Below, piece after piece: positions 24,538 through 31,918 of a stretch of DNA of 64,000 nt (its first letter is position 1; each line of letters opens with the position of its first letter). This DNA is from Microbacterium album (GTDB lineage: Bacteria > Actinomycetota > Actinomycetes > Actinomycetales > Microbacteriaceae), in NCBI RefSeq assembly GCF_014643695.1, contig NZ_BMJY01000009.1:48452-112451 (forward strand), in the 5' to 3' direction. The notes beneath the pieces were generated by a model. It did not search any database. It worked only from the letters and a program-made list of their open reading frames with translations, and had not been told where the DNA came from. Both the position numbers and the translations under genes were made by a program.

Positions 24538-25167
24538 GTGAAGGTGTTCAGCTACATCGTGCGCTACGACGTCGGGTTCGCACCAAACCCCTTTCACGGG
24601 ATCTGCTCTCTCGCCACGTGCAAGCAGGACATCCGCAAGGTCGCCCAGGTCGACGACTGGATAGTCGGCACCGGCTCCAGACCAAACGGCAAAGCAGGCA
24701 ACCTCGTCTACGCCATGCGCGTCTCAGAGATCTTGAGCTTCCAGGAGTACTGGGACGATGACCGCTTCGCCGAGAAACGGCCAAACCTTCGGGGCAGCCG
24801 CATGCAGCACTTCGGCGACAACATCTACCACCGCGATCCGGCCGGTGAATGGATCCAGGAGAACTCCCGCCACAGCAAAGACGACGGCTCTCTAGAGGCG
24901 GGTCACATGCTGCGCGACACGAAGAGCGAGCGAGTGATGCTCGGAGACGAGTTCGTGTACTTCGGCGGAGACGGCCCAGTCATTCCCGAATCACTGCGCA
25001 ACGACTACGGCTTCGACCTCGTGCACTCGACACCTGCATACCGCAGCAACTTCACCAACGAGCACGTCGCCGCCATCATCGAATGGGTGCGATCGCTCGA
25101 GCCGGGCGTGCAGGGACGCCCGCACGATTGGCCACGTCGCCGGCAGCCAACAGCAGAAGCCGCGTGA
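24538..25167 (+). CDS. Nucleotide modification associated domain 2 (Nmad2) protein
   Basis: 209 residues that align along their length with the Nmad2 domain: FSYIVRYDVGFAPNPFHGICSLATCKQDIRK, DDWIVGTGSRP, LVYAMRVSEILSFQEYW, NLRGSRMQHFGDNIYHRDPAGEWIQENSRHS, FVYFGGDGPVIPE. The family was named by genome context with DNA base hypermodification genes; its biochemistry is unknown. The GTG start follows AGGGAGGG. It is in an operon with the ThsB-like TIR gene and ends 6 bp from the convergent HMUDK/aGPT-Pplase-type gene. Confidence 0.8.
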   Translation: MKVFSYIVRYDVGFAPNPFHGICSLATCKQDIRKVAQVDDWIVGTGSRPNGKAGNLVYAMRVSEILSFQEYWDDDRFAEKRPNLRGSRMQHFGDNIYHRDPAGEWIQENSRHSKDDGSLEAGHMLRDTKSERVMLGDEFVYFGGDGPVIPESLRNDYGFDLVHSTPAYRSNFTNEHVAAIIEWVRSLEPGVQGRPHDWPRRRQPTAEAA

Positions 25168-25173
25168 GCGCGC

Positions 25174-26190
25174 TCACCTAGAACATGGGTTCGAGGACGC
25201 GCGCACGCGCGAACCCAGCACCTCGTTCTGAGGAAGGTGACCGTTGATCCCCCACTTGGGCGGGAAGAAGAGCGTCATCGGCTCCGGCGTGGAGACGTAG
25301 CGAGATTTGATCCGGCTTCTCGCACTGGCAAGCTCCGGAACCGCCTCACGGCAGTACTTGTCCGTCTCGCAGAAGAGATTCTGAGCGTCGATCGCCTGGA
25401 TCGGCCGGCCCCAGAGACCGCTGAAGTCAAGTTCCAAGCGGGCGAACTCAGCCTCCTGGTTGTCCACCATCCACATGATCACCTCTTGCGGCGTGAGACC
25501 ACCGAGGTCGGAGAACACCTTCTTAATGCCACGCAGCGCGCCCGGACCAGGCTTCGTGAAGTCGTTCTCAGAGAAGTTCACGTGCTCCGAGTAGTTCAGG
25601 TCAATCGCCATCTGGTAAGACATGAAATCACCCATCAAGGGGAAAGTGTGGAGCAGGTCGTAGACCTCTTCCAGCGACTCCGCCTCAAGAACCCGCTCCG
25701 CAAGGCACGACCGCACGAACATGTCCCGGAACAGCTCCACATGGTTCAGATGCTTGGTCTTTCGACCGTAAGCATCCGTGGCGCAGAGGATGAACGCCCC
25801 CGTGTAGAGGCCGCCGTTGCGGTCCTTCGCGTCGGTGAGCGCCGCCTCGAACACACCGGTCTCCAGATCTGCAATCCGAGGCGACCGCCCAAGTATCTCA
25901 ACGACGGTCTCCCACGTACCGACATTGCTGAAGTTTCGGAACGCGACGATCTGGAACAGACGATCGGCAGGGCTTGAGTCGTCATCGCGGTAAGCAACGT
26001 CGCGGATGAGGTACTGGCTGACACGGTCAGCCGCTCGATAGACGTTGCAGAACTTGTACTCCTGGAGAATCCGGTCCTGCGTCCACGGTCCCGGGGCTCC
26101 AGCGACGCGCGCCTCAAAAACACGCTGCCGCTCAGCGGCGAACTTCCAGTAGAGCTCGTAGACCCCGTCCCGGGGAGTCGGTGCTCGCAT
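25174..26190 (-). CDS. HMUDK/aGPT-Pplase-family base hypermodification protein
   Basis: 338 residues. The sequence matches the helical family found with thymine hypermodification genes (annotated as 5-hmdU DNA kinase helical domain, or alpha-glutamyl/putrescinyl-thymine pyrophosphorylase): RILQEYKFCNVYRAADRVSQYLIR, LFQIVAFRNFSNVGTWE, RNGGLYTGAFILC, FPLMGDFMSYQMAIDLNYSE, a helix-hairpin-helix-like PGPGALRGIKKVF (214-226) and PKWGINGHLPQ. There is no Walker A motif, so a glycosylase-fold transferase or base-handling role fits better than a kinase. It lies downstream of the TS-Nmad1 gene. The ATG at 26190 is chosen because homology begins just after it. Confidence 0.8.
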   Translation of the reverse strand: MRAPTPRDGVYELYWKFAAERQRVFEARVAGAPGPWTQDRILQEYKFCNVYRAADRVSQYLIRDVAYRDDDSSPADRLFQIVAFRNFSNVGTWETVVEILGRSPRIADLETGVFEAALTDAKDRNGGLYTGAFILCATDAYGRKTKHLNHVELFRDMFVRSCLAERVLEAESLEEVYDLLHTFPLMGDFMSYQMAIDLNYSEHVNFSENDFTKPGPGALRGIKKVFSDLGGLTPQEVIMWMVDNQEAEFARLELDFSGLWGRPIQAIDAQNLFCETDKYCREAVPELASARSRIKSRYVSTPEPMTLFFPPKWGINGHLPQNEVLGSRVRASSNPCSR

Positions 26191-26322
26191 AACCTGTGCC
26201 TGTCTCCGATTTGCGCTGCCTAGGGCCATCCGCTTCTCGTAGCGAGATGTAAGTCCGACGCGTCGTGTACGGTTCGCTCCATCATCGCTCCCCGGACGCG
26301 TCGCAGCCCGCCAGAACCGCCG

Positions 26323-27882
26323 TCACGGCCGTCCCGCATCGCGGCGTAGCGCGTCGACTCCATCCGGGTCGGACAGCGCGACTGCGAACACCAGCCGTAA
26401 CGCCGTCGCTGTCAGGCGCTCGGCCAGCACGAGCTTCTCCATCCACTCGGCCTGAGGGTGGAACTGAAGGAAGGTGTCCAGCTCGTCGAACGCCGTGGAG
26501 GCCTCTGCGGCCTCCGCCTGAACGGTCCCGACCTCGCCGACGACCTCACGCGCCCGCATGAGTTCCTCGAAGCCATCCGGGCCGTCGCTGAACCGCTCGC
26601 CGCCATTCGTGAAGATCTTCTCGGCGACGTCGGTCGACTGGTCCGCGAGGAAGGTCTCATATTTGATTGCATAGACGAGGAGATCGATCACGGTGTCCAG
26701 AAGTGCCTCACTTCCCGCTGCCGCACCGCCCACCACCTGATCGATGCGATCGATCTTACGGGCGAGGTTGGCGGCGATGCTGGTCAGCTCCCCGCGCCTC
26801 TTCCACGAGTTGCCGTAGGCGGCATCCTTCGACCGATGTAGATCGATAACGAACTCGCGCAGGTCGGTCCAATCCACCGTGGAGACGGGCGGGGACAGTA
26901 GCTGGGCGGAGTCTCGAAACAGTTGCTCCCGGAGTGCGAAAGCGATGTCGCTGTGGCCGAGGTCGTCGACGAGTTCACGTTGCCGCGCATTGTCGGCGCC
27001 CGCGGCGATCGCCCACTTGATGGCGATCGCTTGCAGGAACTGGCGTAGTAGGGGATCGGGGAAGCCAGCGATTTCCGCGTGACAGTCTTCCCCGGACGCC
27101 AGTCGAGCTTCGACGTCGAACCAGCGATCGAGCACACCCGCGAAGTCCTCCCACGGAGTCCCGAACTGAGCACCCGCCCACCCCTCCTCATAGCCGGTGG
27201 CGCCGCCAAACCCGCCGAGGGCACGGTCAGCTTGCTCATTCCGCTCGTCGTAGAGATGAAGGGACGAGATGAAGAACGACGCGTGACCGACTCGGGCACC
27301 GAGCCAGAAGGCCATCATCTCGTGCAGCACACTCCATTCGAACGTGTTGATGCCGGAGAATCCCCACAGGATGTCGTTGGAACGCACGGTCACGTTGAGG
27401 TGGACGCTGCCATTCCTGACGAGGAAATGCAGCCAGTTGTTGCAGGGCACATCGAGCGTGTCCGCGAAGTCGCACGCCGGATCGAACAGGACAGCGACCG
27501 CTCGGCGAGACTCAGGGTCCGAACTGAGGAGCTTGCGGATCTCATCCACTTGATCGACTCCACCCCAATCGCGCAACCGTGGCCCATAGCCACCGCGCCA
27601 TGTCACCTGGTCGTCCGAGAACTGCAGCGCGCGGCCGAGGTAGCGGGCTAGATACTCCATGTCATTGCGCCCAGCAAGCACCCACATCGTCTCGGCGATG
27701 GTCGCGAACACATCGTTGCGACGACCCGGTACTGTGATGAAACGTTCCGTTGGCTGCGCCAAGGTCACAGTACGTGCGAGACGCTCATGAGTCGGCAGTC
27801 CGCGAACTGTCACCGGTTGCCCACTCGAACGAATCTCGGCAAGCTCAGCGATGAAGGCTCGCGCAGCATTCCGATAGAGCAT
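26323..27882 (-). CDS. Thymidylate-synthase homologue fused to Nmad1 domain (dUMP/dCMP hydroxymethylase-like)
   Basis: 519 residues. Residues 1-330 are a thymidylate synthase fold with all main catalytic residues: Arg126-Arg127, Cys147 (DVPCNN), the RSND block at 167-170, Asn179, and His209/Tyr211 (SLHLYDERNEQ). In base-hypermodification loci such enzymes make 5-hydroxymethyl-dUMP or related nucleotides. Residues 345-420 (SKDAAYGNSWKRRGELTSIAANLARKIDR and DTVIDLLVYAIKYE) match Nmad1/DUF1599. Cellular thyA proteins lack this tail and are about 265 residues. GGAGGG precedes the ATG. The HMUDK/aGPT-Pplase-type gene follows after 132 bp. Confidence 0.85.
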   Translation of the reverse strand: MLYRNAARAFIAELAEIRSSGQPVTVRGLPTHERLARTVTLAQPTERFITVPGRRNDVFATIAETMWVLAGRNDMEYLARYLGRALQFSDDQVTWRGGYGPRLRDWGGVDQVDEIRKLLSSDPESRRAVAVLFDPACDFADTLDVPCNNWLHFLVRNGSVHLNVTVRSNDILWGFSGINTFEWSVLHEMMAFWLGARVGHASFFISSLHLYDERNEQADRALGGFGGATGYEEGWAGAQFGTPWEDFAGVLDRWFDVEARLASGEDCHAEIAGFPDPLLRQFLQAIAIKWAIAAGADNARQRELVDDLGHSDIAFALREQLFRDSAQLLSPPVSTVDWTDLREFVIDLHRSKDAAYGNSWKRRGELTSIAANLARKIDRIDQVVGGAAAGSEALLDTVIDLLVYAIKYETFLADQSTDVAEKIFTNGGERFSDGPDGFEELMRAREVVGEVGTVQAEAAEASTAFDELDTFLQFHPQAEWMEKLVLAERLTATALRLVFAVALSDPDGVDALRRDAGRP

Positions 27883-28081
27883 GCATACCCTCCCCGAACC
27901 GCTTCGATCTTGAGATCGAGTATCCCGCGCGGCGCGAAGAATCCGGCGACCGAACGAGTCCGGCTCCAGTCGTGTCGTCAGAGAGACTGTCGGCTCAATT
28001 TCTCCGCGACGGTCCCGCGAGGATGCGACGACTGCCTCGGTCGTGCCGGTGCGTTAGCGCGTGACCTCTTCATATCGCGCA

Positions 28082-29312
28082 GGGCTTATGGGCAGAGAAG
28101 AGTGAATGGATCCTTGATCTAGCGGCGGAATGACGCGGTGAAACGGGGGCCGGTATGGTCCGCGACCCTTAGTCGTGGATCTTCCGTCGAACTCGGCGAG
28201 TTGTCTGGTATGCGCATCGCGGTTGGTGAAGAACGGCCGACATCCATCGGGGACGCAACGCTGGCGTTGGAAGGAGTGCGGCTCCTCGACCGTCCGCCGC
28301 CGCCCTGATGTCGCCCGTCGGGAGCAGCTGCGCAGGTTCCTGAGCTGGCTGACCGGGAAGCGCACCCAAGCCGAAGTCGGTGGCGGGACGGGTCGCTCGT
28401 TCCGTGATCAGACGGCATGGTGCTGGGACCTTACAGCCCCGCATGCCCGTCACGGGTGAGGTTCACGACGCGGTCCTTGTCGACGGGATCTGGATCGGGT
28501 CCTGGTGCCTGCTGATCGCCCTGTCCGATACCGGGCACGTCATCGCCTGGCAATGGGCCGCCCGCGAGTCCACCGCCGCCTGGGAGGCGTTGTTCGACCA
28601 AGTCCCGCCACCGGAGGTCGTCGTCACCGACGGCGGATCCGGGATCCGCTCCGCCCTGGCCAACACCTGGCCAGACACAGCGGTTCAGCGTTGCATCTTC
28701 CACCTGCAAATGAACGTCACCCGCGAACTGACGCGCAACCCCAGGCTGAAGGCCGGACGGGCGCTGCGCGCCCTGGCGACGAACCTCAGCACCATCACCG
28801 ACGTCGACGCAGCCATCCGATGGCGACTCGCGCTCGAGGGATGGTGGCAGAAGTTCGGGCATCTCACCAAGGAGCGCACCCTCTACAGCAACGGCCAGTT
28901 CGGATTCACCCACGACCGGCTCCGCAAAGCCTGGGGCATCCTGCACCGCGCCACCAAAGCCGGGCACCTCTTCACGTTCCTCCAGCACGGCAACCCGCGC
29001 ACCACCTCACCGCTGGAAGGCGGCATCAACGCGCAAATCCGGCACCTGCTACGCCACCATCGCGGCATGAGCATCGAACACCGCCGCCGCGCCGTCGAAT
29101 GGTTCCTCCTGCTCCGCGAGGTCCCCATCGACCGCGTCCACGAGCACCCACACATCCCCGAGCCGACACCACTGCAAGCGATCGAAGAACACCCCGAACC
29201 CGAGCTCTACGGCACCGGCCTGGACCCCAACGAAGGCCTCTGGCACCGCTCAGGATGGATCGGCGACCACTGACACGCCCGACCCCATCCACTCTTTTCT
29301 GCCGATAAGCCC
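28082..29312 (+). mobile_element. IS1249-like insertion sequence (IS256 group), inactive
   Basis: Terminal inverted repeats: GGGCTTATGGGCAGAGAAGA... from 28082 and the complement of GGGCTTATCGGCAGAAAAGA... ending at 29312, with 25 of 28 positions equal (28082-28109 and 29285-29312). Length is 1231 bp with one frameshifted transposase gene. No target duplication is visible (ATCGCGCA on the left, GATAAGCC on the right), and CCGATAAGCC is repeated at the right edge, so the flanks have been rearranged after insertion. Confidence 0.85.
28175..29273 (+). pseudogene. IS1249-family transposase, frameshifted
   Basis: A GTG start at 28175 gives a zinc-ribbon-like N-terminus (SCLVCASRLVKNG, then RWRWKECGSS), the conserved VRRRPDVARREQLRRFLSWL and GGGTGRSFRDQTAWCWDL. 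The frame breaks near 28437-28442 in GCCCCGCATG, one C too many, and continues in the next frame as MPVTGEVHDAVLVDGIWIGSW. That part holds the catalytic domain: VVVTDGGSGIRSAL, RCIFHLQMNV, TTSPLEGGINAQIRHLLRHHRGMS. Joined, it would be about 365 residues. It is probably non-functional, unless internal initiation at the ATG near 28443 makes the catalytic part alone. Confidence 0.85.
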
Positions 29313-29344
29313 GATAAGCCCCCGACGACACGAACCCACGAAAA

Positions 29345-29391
29345 AGTCCTGAGCCGCGACTCGCTCGTAGACGATGTCGCGACTCAGGACA
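29345..29391 (+). mobile_element. Remnant right end of a second IS481-type element
   Basis: ATGTCGCGACTCAGGACA at 29374-29391 matches the right end of the neighbouring intact IS (ATGTCCCGACTCATCACA, 30688-30705) at 15 of 18 positions, and each is followed by the same CTGTCGGGATGACAG. Upstream, GTCCTGAG...GCGAC and GTCGC...CTCAGGAC form a hairpin. It looks like the leftover end of an earlier related IS that used the same tRNA target, its body since lost. Confidence 0.55.
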
Positions 29392-29406
29392 CTGTCGGGA
29401 TGACAG
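29392..29406. repeat. Left copy of 15-bp target duplication from tRNA-Pro
   Basis: CTGTCGGGATGACAG, identical to 30706-30720 inside the 3' end of the tRNA-Pro gene. The sequence is itself a hyphenated palindrome (CTGTC...GACAG). It directly abuts the left terminus (TGTCTGAG) of the IS481-like element. Confidence 0.85.
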
Positions 29407-30705
29407 TGTCTGAGTTCAGGACATGTGTCACAGGTGATGTGTCGCTGGTGAGTCGCGACATGCGTCACAGTCGAATGAGCGGGTGTCGAAGCACCGTGTC
29501 GTCGTTCTGAAGATCATCGCCAAGCAGCTCACCGTCACCGAAGCGGCCGCCGAGTACGGGCTCTCCCGTCGGCAGTTGCACAGGCTGCTGGCCCGTTACC
29601 GGGAAGGCGGCATCGACGCTGTCGAACCGCGCCCTCGACGCCCGAGATCGAACCCGGCCTCGACGCCTGCGGAGATCCGCGAGCGGATCATCGCACTGCG
29701 ACGACAACTGGCCGCGGGAGGGCATGACGCAGGTCCCGTCACGATCGCCTGGCACCTCGAGCAGGACGGCCACCGCCCGCCGTCGACCTCCACGATCCGC
29801 CGCATCCTGCACGCAGCGAACCTGATCACCCCGGAACCGCGAAAACGCCCCCGCAGCTCCTACATCCGCTTCGAGGCGGCTCAACCGAACGAAACCTGGC
29901 AGTCCGACTTCACCCACTGGCGCCTCGCCGACGGCACCGACGTCGAGATCTTGAACTGGCTCGACGACCACTCGAGGTTCTTGCTGTCCTGCACCGCCCA
30001 TGCCCCCGTCACCGGTGACGACGTCGTCACCACTTTCCTGACCGTCGTCGACGAACACGGCGCCCCGGCATCGACACTCACCGACAATGGCCGCGTCTAC
30101 ACCGCCCGCTTCGGCGGCGGCCGCAACGCCTTCGAATACCTCCTGCCCCTCCTCGGAGTCCGGCAGAAGAACGGCTCCCCGGGGCACCCCCAGACCCAGG
30201 GCAAGATCGAACGCTTCCACCAGACCCTCAAACGCTTCCTCGCAGCCCAGCCCGCAGCCCAGACGATCACGCAGCTGCAGGCCCAGCTCGACGCGTTCCA
30301 AGAGCACTACAACAAGCACCGCCCACACCGCGCTCGCGACCGATCCACCCCAGCTGCCGCCTACCAAGCCACGCCGAAAGCACTGCCCGCCGGCGGCCGC
30401 GACGCCCACTACCGGCTCCGCTACGACAAAGTCGACAAGACCGGCCGCATCACCCTCCGCAGAGCCGGACGCATGCACCACCTCGGCATCGGCGCCCACC
30501 ACCGCGGCAAACGCGTCCTCGCGATCATCGACGACACCACCGTCACCATCACCCACCTCGACAGCGGGGAAATCATCGCGACCAACCTCATCGACCCGGC
30601 CCGCGGATACTGGCGCAACCAACAACGAGAGCCCGGCCGATGGCCGGGCTCTCGTCTGTGACATCTGTCGCGACTCATCTGAGACACATGTCCCGACTCA
30701 TCACA
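29407..30705 (+). mobile_element. IS481-family insertion sequence, intact, at the tRNA-Pro 3' end
   Basis: 1299 bp with one full transposase gene, bounded by identical 15-bp direct repeats. The ends form imperfect inverted repeats starting TGT: left TGTCTGAGTTCAGGACATGT..., right (reversed) TGTGATGAGTCGGGACATGT.... IS481 elements have this size, one DDE ORF and duplications up to about 15 bp. A strong hairpin near the end (GAGAGCCCGGCC...GGCCGGGCTCTC, 30628-30653) may terminate transcription. Confidence 0.85.
29483..30661 (+). CDS. IS481-family DDE transposase
   Basis: 392 residues, apparently complete. An N-terminal HTH (LTVTEAAAEYGLSRRQLHRLLARYREGGIDAVEPRPRRPRS) is followed by an integrase-type RNase H fold: first Asp in ETWQSDFTHWRLADG, second in LTDNGRVYTARFGGG, and Glu in KNGSPGHPQTQGKIERFHQTLKR, with the tail EHYNKHRPHRA. 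The GTG at 29483 is used because the upstream ATG frame closes. It mobilises the surrounding element. Confidence 0.92.
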   Translation: MSKHRVVVLKIIAKQLTVTEAAAEYGLSRRQLHRLLARYREGGIDAVEPRPRRPRSNPASTPAEIRERIIALRRQLAAGGHDAGPVTIAWHLEQDGHRPPSTSTIRRILHAANLITPEPRKRPRSSYIRFEAAQPNETWQSDFTHWRLADGTDVEILNWLDDHSRFLLSCTAHAPVTGDDVVTTFLTVVDEHGAPASTLTDNGRVYTARFGGGRNAFEYLLPLLGVRQKNGSPGHPQTQGKIERFHQTLKRFLAAQPAAQTITQLQAQLDAFQEHYNKHRPHRARDRSTPAAAYQATPKALPAGGRDAHYRLRYDKVDKTGRITLRRAGRMHHLGIGAHHRGKRVLAIIDDTTVTITHLDSGEIIATNLIDPARGYWRNQQREPGRWPGSRL

Positions 30706-30708
30706 CTG

Positions 30709-30782
<74 letters not shown>

Positions 30783-30884
30783 TAGCCCGCGCACGCGCGG
30801 ACAACTCGACTAGTCTAGCCGCTCGCCGAGGGTGCTGCGAACTCGCCCCCTGACGCGTGTCGGGGTGCCGCGTAGCCTTTCCGC

Positions 30885-31484
30885 ATGGGGCAGATCACCA
30901 CCAAGGTCGCCACCCTGGACGAGTGGGACGACGTGCAGGCAGCGCTCACCGGCGGCGGGGACGGGCGGGCATGTCAGTGCGCGTGGCCGCTCATGCCGAG
31001 CGCGCAGTGGCGCAGCAGCTCGCTGGAGGAGCGCCAGGAGATGCTGCACGCGGAGATCGCGGGCGGCCCACCTCCGGGGGTCGTCGCCTATGTCGACGGC
31101 GGCGCGGCGGGGTGGATACGCGTCGGGCCGCGGACGTCGCAAGCGCGGATCCCACGCAGCAGGATCGTGAAGGGCGGTTCCGTCGAGCCACCGGAGGATC
31201 CCTCGGTCTGGGCCGTCACGTGCTTCTCGGTGCGCAAGGAGCACCGCCGCAAAGGCCTCAACGCCGCGCTCCTCGACGCGGCCGTCGGGTACGCCAGGGA
31301 GGCGGGGGCCCGCGTACTTGAGGGGTACCCCATCGCCACCGACACCGTGACGCCGACCGCCAACGAGCTGTTCGTCGGATCGCTCTCGACGTTCCTCGGC
31401 GCAGGGTTCCGCGAGATCGCCCGTCCGACCGCGAGACGGGTCGTCGTCGCGCTCGACCTCGCCGGGACGGGCACGCCCCGCTGA
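30885..31484 (+). CDS. GNAT-family N-acetyltransferase
   Basis: 199 residues. The acetyl-CoA binding region is VTCFSVRKEHRRKGLNAALLDAAVGYAREAGARVLEGYPI (motif A with R-x-x-G-L/x-x-x-L), preceded by a CACQCAWPL-like stretch typical of a large GNAT subgroup in actinobacteria. The N-terminal Cys pair (ACQCAW) is conserved in that subgroup. The substrate is unknown. First core gene after the tRNA. Confidence 0.88.
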   Translation: MGQITTKVATLDEWDDVQAALTGGGDGRACQCAWPLMPSAQWRSSSLEERQEMLHAEIAGGPPPGVVAYVDGGAAGWIRVGPRTSQARIPRSRIVKGGSVEPPEDPSVWAVTCFSVRKEHRRKGLNAALLDAAVGYAREAGARVLEGYPIATDTVTPTANELFVGSLSTFLGAGFREIARPTARRVVVALDLAGTGTPR

Positions 31485-31525
31485 GGATCCGACGGAACGG
31501 ATCGGCCGAATAGGATGATCCGACG

Positions 31526-31900
31526 ATGACCGAAGCCGCCTCCGTCCGCGTCGACAGCTGGCTGTGGGCGGTGCGCGTGTACAAGACCCGCTCCGCCGCC
31601 ACCACGGCCTGCCGGGCCGGGCACGTGCGCGTCAACGGCGAACGCGCCAAGGCGGCCCAGCCGGTCCGTCCCGGCGACGAGCTGCGGGTGCGCATCAACG
31701 GCTTCGACCGGATCCTCGTGGTGCGCCAGCCGATTGCCAAGCGCGTCGGCGCCTCGGTCGCCGCAACCGCGATGGAGGACCGCACTCCTCCCCCGCCGCC
31801 GCGCGAGGAGGTCGCGTTCGTCCCCATCCGCGACCGCGGCGCGGGGCGCCCGACCAAGCGCGAACGCCGCGACATCGACAGACTGCGCGGACGCTCCTGA
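31526..31900 (+). CDS. S4-domain RNA-binding protein (Hsp15-like)
   Basis: 124 residues. An S4 fold at about 8-60: VRVDSWLWAVRVYKTRSAATTACRAGHVRVNGERAKAAQPVRPGDELRVRI. As in Hsp15/RqcP-like proteins it has a basic tail (RPTKRERRDIDRLRGRS). It probably binds rRNA or stalled 50S-peptidyl-tRNA complexes. Lies 41 bp downstream of the GNAT gene on the same strand. Confidence 0.9.
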   Translation: MTEAASVRVDSWLWAVRVYKTRSAATTACRAGHVRVNGERAKAAQPVRPGDELRVRINGFDRILVVRQPIAKRVGASVAATAMEDRTPPPPPREEVAFVPIRDRGAGRPTKRERRDIDRLRGRS

Positions 31901-31918
31901 CGCAGGCCGGTCCGCGGA

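Noticed and set aside
21234..30705. Island as a prophage
   Set aside because: No capsid, tail, lysis, integrase or phage repressor genes; base modification genes alone are not enough.
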